Shown here: piece by piece, positions 1 to 8,446 of the stretch
Position numbering within the stretch: position 1 is the first letter of the stretch
How the letters are laid out: every line of letters begins with the position of its first letter
From: Bremia lactucae
Lineage: Eukaryota > Oomycota > Peronosporomycetes > Peronosporales > Peronosporaceae
DNA length: 27,368 bases
Reading direction: 5' to 3'
Assembly (NCBI RefSeq): GCF_004359215.1
Contig: NC_090610.1
Coordinates: 7,634,155 to 7,661,522 of the forward strand
The notes under the pieces: generated by a model
The model's database searches: none
Seen by the model: the letters and a program-made list of their open reading frames with translations, nothing else
What the model was told of the DNA's origin: nothing
Made by a program: the position numbers and the translations under genes

Positions 1-878
1 ACATCTTTCCGCGGGATTGGCGTTTGCGCCGGTATGGTCGCCGTGTTCAGCTTATTATAAGCATGAACCACGCGCCATCCACCTGTGGCTTTACGCACAC
101 AAAAGGTCGGGCTGCAGTGAGGCGATTTGCTCTCACGCACATGTCCCGCCTTGGCTCGTTTGTCGAAGAACTCATCGATATAATCGACTTGTTCTTTCGG
201 CAACGGCCATTGCCTGGTCACACAATACTTGGTGCCAGGTTCGAGGTCTATCTCGTGCCCGATGCCCCTATCTGCTGGTAGGCGGCTCGGCACTTCTTCT
301 GGGAACACATCACGATGTTTCCACAGAACCTCAAAGAACGGACTGTCTCTCAAGGCATCCCAGCCTTGAGCAGCGAATTGCTTCTTTTGGTCCGTTCCTA
401 GGACGCTCTCGTCCATTGTGAACGACGAGCAACAGTCCACCAAGTTCTTTTCTGGAACTGGTGCGACTATTTCGTGGATCTTTCCTTCCTTTAATTCGGC
501 AAGGAGCAGATCCCACGACATCTCCGAGAGATTTACTATCTCCTCGGCAAATTTAAAGACTTGCCGGATCATCACAGCTGAGGATGCCTCCGCAGTTTTG
601 TCTTTGACGGCCACGAACACCTCGTTCGAAGGCCCGTCCTCTTTATTAGAGGCTGATCCAAAGTTCACTCGTTTAGACGTGTCTTTGATCGTCCTAATCT
701 GTCGGGTACTCGTTCTTCGAGTCATCACGACCTTTGATTGGGAAGTGAGTGCCGTTGCTCTCCTGGCTAACGCACCCTTCCAACCGCACCAGGCTCTAGA
801 CACTGTGCCGGTACATGCGACGCTTGACTTCCTGTCAGCTCGCGGCCTAGTGCCACAGGCTCTCGGCTCTGTGCAGGA
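1..878 (-). pseudogene. pol: Element A pol: PR-RT linker and N-terminal reverse transcriptase (partial)
   Basis: One frame is open on the minus strand from 878 (just after a TAG at 881-879) to the window edge. The first half is a basic, low-similarity linker between protease and RT. From about 290 onward it reads as the fingers region of a gypsy RT: VPSRLPADRG, then HEIDLEPGTKYCVTRQWPLP, GHVRESKSPHCSPTFCVRKA, GWRVVHAYNKLNTATIPAQ and PIPRKD at the very edge. The catalytic palm (YFDD) lies outside the window. In a complete element this is part of a gag-pol polyprotein copying the element RNA in virus-like particles. The frame has no stop here, so this part is better preserved than its own gag. 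Confidence 0.88.
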
Positions 879-949
879 CTATGGGACAGATGACTACTTG
901 TCATTGCCCTTTTCACTACCCCAGTCTCCACGTGCTGAGTAGGAATTGG

Positions 950-1345
950 TGACGTTTCACATTACGTCAACACACCCTCAATTGTGTTCGACACGAAATC
1001 AGTTGCATACGCCTCTCGTAGGAGCACATCCTCTCCGGCGTCCTGCGTAGAGTTCGCAACTGTGCGTGTACGCCAGTCTATCCATGGTTGGTGTTTTGCC
1101 AACCATGGCATGCCTAGGATGAGTTCATAGGGACTTTTCATACCTTGCACTGTGAACTTCTCTTTACAAGAGAAGTCACAAAAACTGTAGGCGAATTCTA
1201 CCTGAACCTCCCTCAGACTTAACGAGCACGCCGTTTGCTGGACGAACGCCTCTTCTCGCTTGCCATCCTGGCAAAGCGACTCAAACATCGCTGGTCTCTT
1301 TCTTAAAGCCGCGAGTTTTACAAATTTTTTGATGCATCCGAATCC
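950..1345 (-). pseudogene. Element A retroviral-type aspartic protease, active site altered
   Basis: The active-site region on the minus strand (about 1345-1310) reads LLVDSDASKN, where the family has D-S-G-A, so the catalytic-loop glycine is replaced by aspartate. A frame break follows. From 1288 the frame continues to 962 and contains the C-terminal hallmark ILGMPWLAKHQPWIDW of gypsy proteases. The protease releases gag and pol proteins from the polyprotein. The Gly-to-Asp change plus the frame break make this copy inactive. The matching site in element B keeps DSGAS but has a stop codon just before it. Confidence 0.85.
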
Positions 1346-1639
1346 ACTAGGAGGGTCATCACCTAGTCATAGCCTCGTACTTGAGCGCTATAGAATAGCA
1401 GGGTTGAGGTCCGAAATTTCGAGACCTCAGGGACTATGCTACCCATTTGTTCGACAACTCTGAACTTAGGGGTAACTTCAGAGTCCGCGTTAGTAGGGCA
1501 TCCCGCCGCTACTGCGCTCCTGCATTTCCCGACCCCTTAGTGATCGATGCAGAACTCATGCATCTCGCACGCTGGTTCTTGCCATCGCCCTTTGAGAAAG
1601 GAGTTTTCTTGCTGGGCATCTTTGCCCCAGCAAGGACCC

Positions 1640-2560
1640 TGGCATAGCAGCGAGCCATCATATGGCCGTGCTTGTCGCATTTACATCAGACAACGTCTGC
1701 ATTGCCCAACTCCATGGGAGTGGCATCTGACCTCTCGGCCGACGGCTTATACCGAGCTGTCGCCGAGGCACTGTTGTAGGATTGCACCTCAACTAAGGCA
1801 ATTTGGATTGCCTCTTCCATTGTCGACGGCACCTTTCTGAAAAGGGCCTGTCGCGATGAGCCATGCCGTAGTCCGTTCACAAACGTGGGCACCTTAATGT
1901 GCCCCGGAATCGGACCTATGGTTATGGACGCCGACAGCGAGCGCATCTCTTGCACATACTCTTGCAGTGATCACTTCGCCTGTCGTACTCCAAAGAAGCG
2001 CGCCTGAAGCAACACTTCGTTGTTCGGCGGCTGGTACATGGCGCGAATTTTTGTCTTAAAGATCGCCCATGTAGGGAACGCCTTAACGTCCGCCATTAGC
2101 GCCAAGTAAGCCCACGCTGAGGCCTACCGCACAGATGCGACATGGCGTACGACACCATCCGACTGTCGTCCTCGATGAGCTGCACGACACCGCATCGCTC
2201 CACGGCTAACAGCCAGTGGACAATCGTGTGCGCTGCAGTTCCATCGAACTTGGGCGGGTGTATCCGAATGGGCCTCAGCTGATGCGGCCGGGTAGAGAGC
2301 ATCTCAACAGTCCTATTGATAGCCTCGCTCCAAGCCTGCTCATGCCTCAGCTCATCCTGAGTCTGAGTGATGGACTCCGCCGCACCATAGCTCTGTGCCT
2401 CGGGACGCGGCTCTCCGCTGTCCGAGCACAAATGCCTCAAACTGCTCCAAATGAGCAACATGTTGCTCAGGAGGACTGCCCAGGAGCCTGACCAGGGCTT
2501 GTTCACCAAGTCCCTCCGCCATAAGCCCTGCCACCTCCCGATCATGTTCAGAGGTGAGGG
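1640..2560 (-). pseudogene. gag: Element A gag (capsid/nucleocapsid), broken
   Basis: Three frames on the minus strand together give a gypsy Gag. 2534-2360 holds GLGEQALVRLLG and HLEQFEAFVLGQRRAAS. About 2385-2096 holds the predicted coil, PPKFDGTAAHTIVHWLLA and YAMSHLCGR. 1955-1686 holds the capsid C-terminal part (MRSLSASITIGPIPGHIK, RHGSSRQALFRKVP, ATPMELGNA). A degenerate CCHC zinc knuckle (CDKHGHMMARC) follows near 1650-1690. Element B gives the same protein with different breaks, so the order is secure. Both copies share a frame change just after the leader ATG, so the true start may be the Met of GLMAEGL/GHMAQGL. Gag packages the element RNA; this copy cannot be translated whole. Confidence 0.85.
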
Positions 2561-2625
2561 AAATGAGCCGAATCGATGTTGAGGCTCATCCTCACGTACA
2601 CACGTAGAGATGCGGGTCGTGGGAA

Positions 2626-2643
2626 GGATTTCAAGTGCTACCA
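2626..2643 (-). other. Primer-binding site of element A
   Basis: Two bases inside the LTR end, the minus strand reads TTGGTAGCACTTGAAATCC. The first 11 bases of the PBS proper, TGGTAGCACTT, are identical to those of C, E and H. They would pair with a tRNA ending AAGTGCTA-CCA, the start point for minus-strand cDNA synthesis. Confidence 0.75.
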
Positions 2644-2645
2644 AG

Positions 2646-3176
2646 TGTAGGCGGGCACGTCGTAATGCGGCCACGCTCTACTTAGACACACACCCTAGCA
2701 CAGCGAGAAAGCGGTTTAACTAGCTTCTCTTGCGTACAGTGAGGTAGTTGTGGTGAGCGCGTTAGCGACCTCACCCAACCCACTAAGAACTCTAGTAAAG
2801 TGTCGTCACGGGAGCGGCAATCCGGCTCCTCGTGCGCACTTACTAAGAAGAAAGTAGTTTTCGGACTGATTAATATTTAATTGCATTAAATATAAATACC
2901 TGTTTTTACGAATCAAAATTGTCATCTCTGTAGATAACACCAATATGTATTGCGAGCGTATCTTTCTAATACCTCGCGTAACGGATGACGCTAGGCGTCA
3001 TCCCTCCTAATGTGAATGCACTATGTGCATCACATACACAAGGGCTGGTCACAAATGGGAACCACACCCCAGTGGTGGGTCTAATTACTTTATTTGTGTA
3101 ATTGACCATCCCCTTAAGTACACCAAGTGTACCTAACGGGGACTGTGTAACATTAGAGCAACTTTAGCCCGTTACA
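2646..3176 (-). repeat. 5' LTR of element A
   Basis: 531 bp, starting TGTAACGGGCTAA and ending GCCCGCCTACA on the minus strand, followed by CT and the PBS. It aligns along its length with the plus-strand LTR at 24179-24703, which fixes both ends. It contains a TATTTATATTT stretch suited to a TATA box. Its first half is a string of short inverted repeats: 2983-3003 (9-bp arms, 3-nt loop), about 3012-3034, 3081-3101, 3111-3142 and 3146-3176. No target-site duplication can be tested because the other end is outside the window. Confidence 0.9.
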
Positions 3177-3474
3177 AGTGAGTATTTGTTAATTGTATTT
3201 TTGGTTTTTTTAATTTAAAGTAGAATGACATCATGCAACTTTCCGTTAAGAACTTGGTCTGTCAACGGTGGCTGATCCAACTTGTATTGAGTGTGGTTGT
3301 TTACGCATAGAAGCACTTCAATGCAGCAGGTTGAACTTTAAATTTTCGAGAGGACATTTGCTGACTGATGTGTGTGGCAGCGGATAATTTAATATACTAT
3401 TCTCATATATAACGACATGCTGAATTCGCGTAGATTTAATTGGCTGGCGATGATTAGTCAATTCGGGTATTAAG

Positions 3475-3648
3475 GAATGTTAGAGGTGCATGATGGTTGT
3501 GCAGAATGGAAAATTATGGCTCTTATAAACTGATGGAGCGTAGATCAGCTGATTTGGCCTTGAATGTTAGAGGTGCATGATGATTGTTCAGAATGAAACA
3601 ATTATGGCTGTTATAAAATGATGGAGCACAGATCAGCTGATTTGGTCT
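3475..3648. repeat. 87-bp tandem repeat, two copies
   Basis: Copies at 3475-3561 and 3562-3648 both begin GAATGTTAGAGGTGCATGAT and end with GATCAGCTGATTTGG plus CCTTG or TCTTG. They differ by scattered substitutions, so the duplication is not very recent. No coding content seen. Confidence 0.85.
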
Positions 3649-3770
3649 TGTATAAAATTGCCCCAGCTGTGCCACTAATCACATTTTGAAAAGCTTAACA
3701 CTCTTTAAATACACAACGTAAAATCGTTCTAAACCTAAAAAAACTCTTCAGGCTTTACTGATAAATAATG

Positions 3771-3814
3771 GAATGACAAATATAATTTTATCGAATCACA
3801 AATATAATTTTATC
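3771..3814. repeat. 22-bp tandem repeat, two copies
   Basis: GAATGACAAATATAATTTTA plus TC, repeated once with a single G-to-C change (3771-3792 and 3793-3814). AT-rich; slippage is the simplest origin. Confidence 0.85.
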
Positions 3815-3987
3815 GTTATTTTAGGAGCACAACGATGTAATTCAAAATGGTCGCAGTTTTAATGCCTGAGTCTCGTGACACGAGGCAATGCCACCTACGA
3901 GATGAAGAAATTCACTTATTCTAAATACAAGCATAAAACTGGTTTTGATAATGTAACGGTGTCCCGATTACACAAATACCAGTACCC

Positions 3988-4050
3988 ATGTCGCACCTTC
4001 GCGGCAAGGCCTCAGAGTGGGCTTACTCGGCGCTTATGGCGGACGTTCCT
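3988..4050 (+). pseudogene. 63-bp gag shard of the A/B family
   Basis: 21 codons read MSHLRGKASEWAYSALMADV, matching the capsid segment YAMSHLCGR...LALMADV at 25185-25245 of element B and about 2150-2095 of A. In this shard the reading frame is continuous, whereas both longer copies are frameshifted here. No other gag sequence lies around it, so it is a small relic of a third copy. Confidence 0.7.
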
Positions 4051-4097
4051 ATAAGAGTGATAAAACAAGACAATAACTGTATTCTTAACTTCCCAGT

Positions 4098-4102
4098 GTT
4101 AC
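4098..4102 (+). repeat. Target-site duplication of element C, left copy
   Basis: GTTAC immediately before the 5' LTR. The same five bases follow the 3' LTR at 11997-12001, as expected for Ty3/gypsy integration. Confidence 0.85.
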
Positions 4103-4540
4103 TGTAACGGGGTGTATCGTTACATGAAATTAAAACTTAAAGGTTGTTAATTAATATATTATCTAATAGGTAGACAATATTTAGAGAATATTACTTTACA
4201 TAGTAATATTCGGAAAGCGTATCCATTGGTAGATATAGACCATTATATTCACTTGCTCCGCCGTCCAGTCAGCGCTGGACGCGCGCAAAGAGAAAGATAG
4301 ATAACACTTTTTACATGTTTTGTTTTAGATATAATTAAGTAAGTATTGAGTAGATAGAAATAGAAGAACTTAATTATATTTAACACAATTTACTTTTAAT
4401 CTCTTTAAAGCAAGGGTTTAAAAGAGAGTCTACCTCTGCACGTACTAGTGTACGTGAAGTGACGTGAGGCACCACTCACACTGAAGCAGTGCGAAGTGGT
4501 CTTGCACTGAAGCAGTACAAGTCGGTAGTGCCCCGTCACA
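4103..4540 (+). repeat. 5' LTR of element C
   Basis: 438 bp from TGTAACGGGGTG to CCCCGTCACA. The first 22 bases form a hairpin: TGTAACG, 8-nt loop, CGTTACA. Related to 11555-11996 and 23153-23594. Further short inverted repeats lie inside, e.g. GTCCAG/CTGGAC and CACGTAC/GTACGTG. TATAATTAAG-type stretches occur near the middle. Confidence 0.93.
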
Positions 4541-4542
4541 CC

Positions 4543-4560
4543 TGGTAGCACTTTGTAGTC
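4543..4560 (+). other. Primer-binding site of element C
   Basis: TGGTAGCACTTTGTAGTC starts two bases after the LTR end. The first 11 bases equal those of elements A, E and H. The complementary primer would be a tRNA with acceptor strand AAGTGCT, discriminator A and CCA. Confidence 0.85.
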
Positions 4561-4589
4561 CCTCCAAGGACCACAATTTTACATCTAAC

Positions 4590-5837
4590 ATGGACATGTT
4601 AGATGATAATGGAAATACGCATCACGTTTCGCGTGATAGCTACTCCTTTCTAAGTGACATCGAAAGGAGTGCGGTCGAACGAATGAGTTCGACCGTAGGG
4701 AATGATGCCATCTTGGCCATGCTTTCCAGTTTGGACAGATGCCCTCCATTCAGCTATTGCTAAGTTCATACAACATGAACTTGACGAGGCGAAGGAGAAG
4801 GTAGCCTTGCTTAATCAGCAAGGCTCTCAACAGGCAGAACTGTTGAGGTCACAACAGGTAGAGACCCCTGTACCTGGGATGACGCAACGCGTTGTGCCGA
4901 GACCTTAAAGATAGACATCTTTAAGTCTAGGAAAGTCGAAGAAGACTCCCTCTTAAGATGGTTTATCGAGTTGGACGATGCCATAAGGGCTCGTCACATC
5001 GTCGATGAGCAAATGCAAGTCGCATTTGCTCAGTCAATTTGGCAGGTCGTGCCAAAACTTGGGCACTAGGCCTTAAGTTGCGCGACCCATATATCTTTGG
5101 ACGCTAGAGGCTTTTAATGCCCGGCTCAAATAGACGTTTGAACCGCCTAGGGCAGATTTCAGAGCTCGATCAGAGATTCTGAACTCAAGCAAGGTAAGCG
5201 TGATGATCACGCTTATGTGCAGCACATACGACTTTAAGCGAGTTGTATCACCAACAACCCAGCTCATGAACACACGTTGATAATGGTGTTAATTCAACGT
5301 CTTATGTATAGTCCCTAAAAGACCCAACTGTTCCGCTTGGAACTGGATACGCTTGAAGAAGCAATATCCGTTGCGGAACAGGAGGACTTAAGCTCGAGAC
5401 AGGCTCACGTTAGTTCGTCATCGTATCGTCCTCCAAGACGACAAGAGCTTGGATGTCCAGAACCTATGGACCTCTCATATGTCAAAAGCGAGAAACCTCG
5501 CTTTTTGGACAATAAGCGATTGCAGAAATGCAATCGCTATCAAAAGTTAGGACACTACTCTCACGAGTGTACTGCCGCATGCCATTACCCGAGAAGTACT
5601 GAACGTAGATATGGACCGAATGCCAAAAAGGGCAACGGTGCGGGCCCGACGTTGTTGCGAAATTGCAACAGCGAGGCGGACCGCCAAAAAACGATCGGGG
5701 TCAGTGGGTCAGTCCGGACGCAACGCCCTACTGACCCAGCAACTTCAAGTGAATTTTCAAATATCTTGACGAAAGTTGCTCCAGACACACAGTATGTGTC
5801 TCTGCACCTGGCGATGAGGTATCCCTTATCACCTTGA
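4590..5837 (+). pseudogene. gag: Element C gag, broken
   Basis: An ATG at 4590, 47 bases after the PBS start, opens a frame beginning MDMLDDNGNTHH that ends at a stop near 4760. A second frame (about 4745-4908) gives a coiled-coil segment, FIQHELDEAKEKVALLNQQ. A third (about 4900-5060) gives the capsid start, DIFKSRKVEEDSLLRWFIEL and RARHIVDEQMQVAFAQS. The last (5337-5837) gives the capsid end (LDTLEEAISVAEQED), PMDLSYVKSEKPRF and a zinc knuckle reading CNRYQKLGHYSHEC. The second knuckle cysteine is Tyr, so zinc and RNA binding would be lost. At least three frameshifts separate the pieces. The start codon lies in a perfect 11-bp hairpin. Confidence 0.87.
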
Positions 5838-6040
5838 AGTTAAAGTGACAAATGATTTGTCACTAAGAGCTTTAATGGACCGTGGGGCGTCGAATAACTT
5901 TATTTGTCACCAGTCGCTAGAGTGTCGTAGGCTCAAATATGTTGAGCGCGACATCACTCCAACGAGGATGACGGTGCGTCTAGCGACAGGCGTATCGATG
6001 ACAGTGATGAAACGCGTAGTGAAATTTTACCATCGTTAAA
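5838..6040 (+). pseudogene. Element C aspartic protease, catalytic motif altered
   Basis: The frame at 5845-6039 reads MTNDLSLRALMDRGASNNFI and then RDITPTRMTVRLATGVSMTV, the N-terminal half of a gypsy protease. The expected D-S/T-G-A triad is D-R-G-A, which should abolish activity. The frame ends at a TAA at 6037-6039 before the usual ILGM(P/A)W motif. Position directly after the gag zinc knuckle supports the assignment. Confidence 0.8.
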
Positions 6041-6900
6041 ACATTTACAGTACGAAGATGCTAGCTTGCAGCATCGATCCGTAAACATGCCTGCCACTTG
6101 TTCATCAGATGGCCATCTGGTGAAGGTCTTGGAGCGTCCAGATGCGTGTGGATGTACTACGAGTGAGTGTGATTGCCTCACTTGTGGTACGGTCGTTAGT
6201 ACGACAGACAATATCACAGTGTGATAACTAATCACACTGTGTAGTCAGCTGCCGGCCGCTGTGCGAATGCACAGGCAGCGCCGAAGGTCCATCACTCGAA
6301 GAACTCGAATGGAATGAGACATGAATGTACGCCTAGCGGGCGACATTCAAGGAAGATACCGTTTGCATTAAAGGGGCAACACGATGATCCTAGGTCGAGT
6401 ACAGAGTCGACCGTAGAGGACCCGACTGTGATAGCGCAATCACAGTACGAGGGCATTGAGTAAATAAGTCCCCACGTACTTGAGGAGAAATCTCCTCAAA
6501 CAATCAATGCTAAAGTGACTAGACTTCAGCATCCCGAGAGATTGATCTCTCGGCAGCCTGTGGATAAATCCCAGAAAGAAACCGAGACATTGAATGTCTT
6601 GGTTACTGACAGATAAAGAGTAGGCGCTTATACTCTTGATCTGTATGCGCCTCCGAAGTTAACTTCGGAGATAACTCAATTACCAACCCTAGAACCTAAA
6701 AACGGTTCTTGAGAGATCTGCATAGTGGTATAATCAAGCAGATCTGCGTACTCGTCACAGAGGACGAATACGTAGCCGATATTCGGTAAGCGGTAATTTG
6801 TGCAGATAACGAACTGGTTCTCAGGAGGTCATCGATGAACGAAAGGGTCCTCGATGGGAAAACTCGAATTGAGCGACATATACTCAATCCTGGGAGTCAC
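6041..6900 (+). other. Element C protease-RT linker, decayed
   Basis: The stretch between protease and RT is broken by many stops. One piece is Cys-rich (RPDACGCTTSECDCLTCG, about 6135-6190). Further on, pieces such as APPKLTSEITQLPTLEPK and LNPGSHLDKSVIQEFD lead into RT. It has many perfect inverted repeats (6215-6241, 6480-6499, and the 20-bp palindrome 6651-6670). I see no separate gene. Confidence 0.6.
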
Positions 6901-7363
6901 TTAGACAAATCTGTTATACAAGAATTTGATTGAATTCAGGGGTGTATTCCCTGAAGTAGTTCCATGCGAGTTGCCTAAGGATAAAGGCACTCGACATGAG
7001 ATCGAGCTTTAACCGGGCTCGAATTACTGTGTCATGAAGCAGTGGCCACTGCCTCGTAAACAAGTACTTTTGCGATCGATTTTTTTTTACGATCGTTTAA
7101 AAGCGGGCCCCGCCCTCCACATAGCTCTCCGACCTTCTGTGTACGAAAGGCTACAGGAGGGTGGTGGATAGTGCACGCATTCAACAAACTGAATGCAGCA
7201 ACGGTACCAGCTCAAATGCCGATACCTAGAAAAGACGCAATCATAAATGGTATGTCTAAGTGTACCATATTTTCGTCTATGGATCTAACGGATAATACTT
7301 ATCATATCCTTATGCGTGAACGGGATATCTTCCGCAGTGAGCAATCTTAATGGGATGGCTTAG
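6900..7363 (+). pseudogene. Element C reverse transcriptase, N-terminal part, broken
   Basis: Recognisable pieces in order: VPCELPKDKGTRHEIEL, a stop, YCVMKQWPLPRK, a break near a T9 run (about 7081-7089), then PTFCVRKATGG, IVHAFNKLNAATVPAQMPIP, SMDLTDNTYHILMRE and AVSNLNGM. The first palm aspartate is present (GAT at about 7282). The sense strand then stops matching RT abruptly near 7363, because the next segment is inverted. The expected continuation (LWEWLVMPQGLKNAP) is missing. Confidence 0.85.
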
Positions 7364-8105
7364 TAACGACCTCGCCTTTCTTTGCGAGAGGTGTGGGCTG
7401 TTTACATCCGTGCGTTGTGACGCATAGTCCGTATATACGATGAACGGGCTATCTCCGAGGAGGTAGACCCTAAACTTAGCCAGTGCATATTTCATGGCAA
7501 GGAGTTTCTTGTCTATACGGGATAATTGCGTTCAGCTGGTTGCAGCTGACGCGATTGGTAATAGACGACGCGCTCCGCGCCGTCTGTATCGTATTGCATT
7601 AACGCACAGCCGATTGCGAAATCGCTGACGTCACACACCACATGGAATGGTCTGTCTTGATCTGCAATCGCCAAGATGGGCGATTATCAAGCTTTGCTTG
7701 ATTCCCTCAAAGACACTGACAATCAGCGTTCCATAATTATTTCTCGTCTTTTTTCAAGAGAAGAGAGAGATGAAATGTCATCTCGACATAATTGCGTGAG
7801 TACTTGTGGAAGTATGCCGCTAGCCCAAGGAACCTCTTGAGTCCCTTGACATCGACTCGAACTGGCCAGTTGATAATTGCCTTGATCTTTTCGGGATCAG
7901 GGCGCACGCCGTGTTTTCCGACAATGCACCCAAGAAGTGGCATTCCACTTGCAGCGAATATACATTTCTTGAGATTTTTGAACAACTTATGCTTTCGCAT
8001 AAGTATAAGAACCTGACGAAAGTTCGCATCGGTCTCAACAGATCCGTTACGCATCGGTCTCAACAGATTCGTTACGCATCTGTTGAATATTGCAGGGGGG
8101 CTATC
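7364..8105 (-). pseudogene. Inverted RT-RNase H block inside element C
   Basis: This block reads as pol only on the minus strand, opposite to the rest of C. From 8105 downward: PPAIFNRCVTNLLRP, then after a jump LKKCIFAASGMPLLGCIVGK, HGVRPDPEKIKAIINWPV, FLGLAAYFHKYSRNY (RT thumb/connection) and, near 7495-7364, KYALAKFRVYLLGDSPFIVY, TDYASQRTDVNSPHLSQRKA (RNase H). The plus strand on the left stops at AVSNLNGM and on the right resumes at LSFFAEYNF, the sequence expected directly after the block. So the block was inverted in place. The YFDD region between FNR and LKKC is also deleted. Confidence 0.85.
8031..8080. repeat. 25-bp tandem repeat inside the inverted block
   Basis: GCATCGGTCTCAACAGATCC plus GTTAC occurs twice in a row with one C/T difference, followed by GCATCTG. 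It sits where the YFDD-encoding segment is missing, so it may mark the deletion repair. Confidence 0.75.
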
Positions 8106-8205
8106 CTTCTTCGCGGAGTATAATTTCCTCGTGGAAAATGAACCAGGACGACTTAATGTCGTCGCTGATGCGTTATCACGCCGACCCGATTTCGAGTCGG
8201 CTGCG
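8106..8205 (+). pseudogene. Element C RNase H C-terminus / integrase start
   Basis: The plus strand resumes the polyprotein here: LSFFAEYNFLVENEPGRLNV, then VADALSRRPDFESAA. This is the end of RNase H (the conserved ADALSRRPD) leading to the integrase. It follows in sequence from the end of the inverted block, which identifies the inversion breakpoint at about 8105. Confidence 0.85.
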
Positions 8206-8442
8206 CACTCCAGCACTGAAAATAATCCCACTGTTGCAACACTCATTACGAGTGTTCCGTCATCAACTTTGTTTGATGACATAATGAAAGCCTACACAGA
8301 AGATAAAGACCTTCTGCGCCTTCTGTTCGCACTCCAACACTGAAAATATACCCACTGTTGCAACACTCATTACGAGTGTTCCATCATCAACTTTGTTTGA
8401 TGACTTAAAGAAAGCCTACACAGAACATAAAGACCTTCTGCG
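8205..8442. repeat. 124-bp tandem duplication after RNase H
   Basis: Copies start at 8205 and 8329, both GCACTCCARCACTGAAAATA, and end with AAGACCTTCTGCG at 8318 and 8442. They differ at a handful of positions. The second copy shifts the reading frame entering the integrase. Confidence 0.88.
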
Positions 8443-8446
8443 TTGA

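Larger units (their letters stand above)
1..3176 (-). mobile_element. Element A: Ty3/gypsy retrotransposon, 5' part, cut by the window edge
   Basis: Reading the minus strand from 3176 to 1 gives an LTR, a primer-binding site, gag, protease and the first part of reverse transcriptase, the usual Ty3/gypsy order. The copy runs off the left edge inside RT, so the rest of pol and the 3' LTR are not visible. It belongs to the same family as element B (24179-25848, plus strand): LTR, PBS leader and gag align throughout. Gag and protease carry several frameshifts, while the linker and RT start are open for 292 codons. It is a non-autonomous or dead copy. Confidence 0.9.
3177..4097. other. AT-rich spacer between elements A and C
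   Basis: No open frame with recognisable content. It holds an 87-bp tandem repeat, a 22-bp tandem repeat and a 63-bp gag shard (listed separately). By eye it has few perfect inverted repeats, in contrast to the retroelements on both sides. Confidence 0.6.

Noticed and set aside
418..942. 174-codon plus-strand frame
   Set aside because: It lies opposite the open minus-strand linker/RT frame of element A and has no recognisable content.
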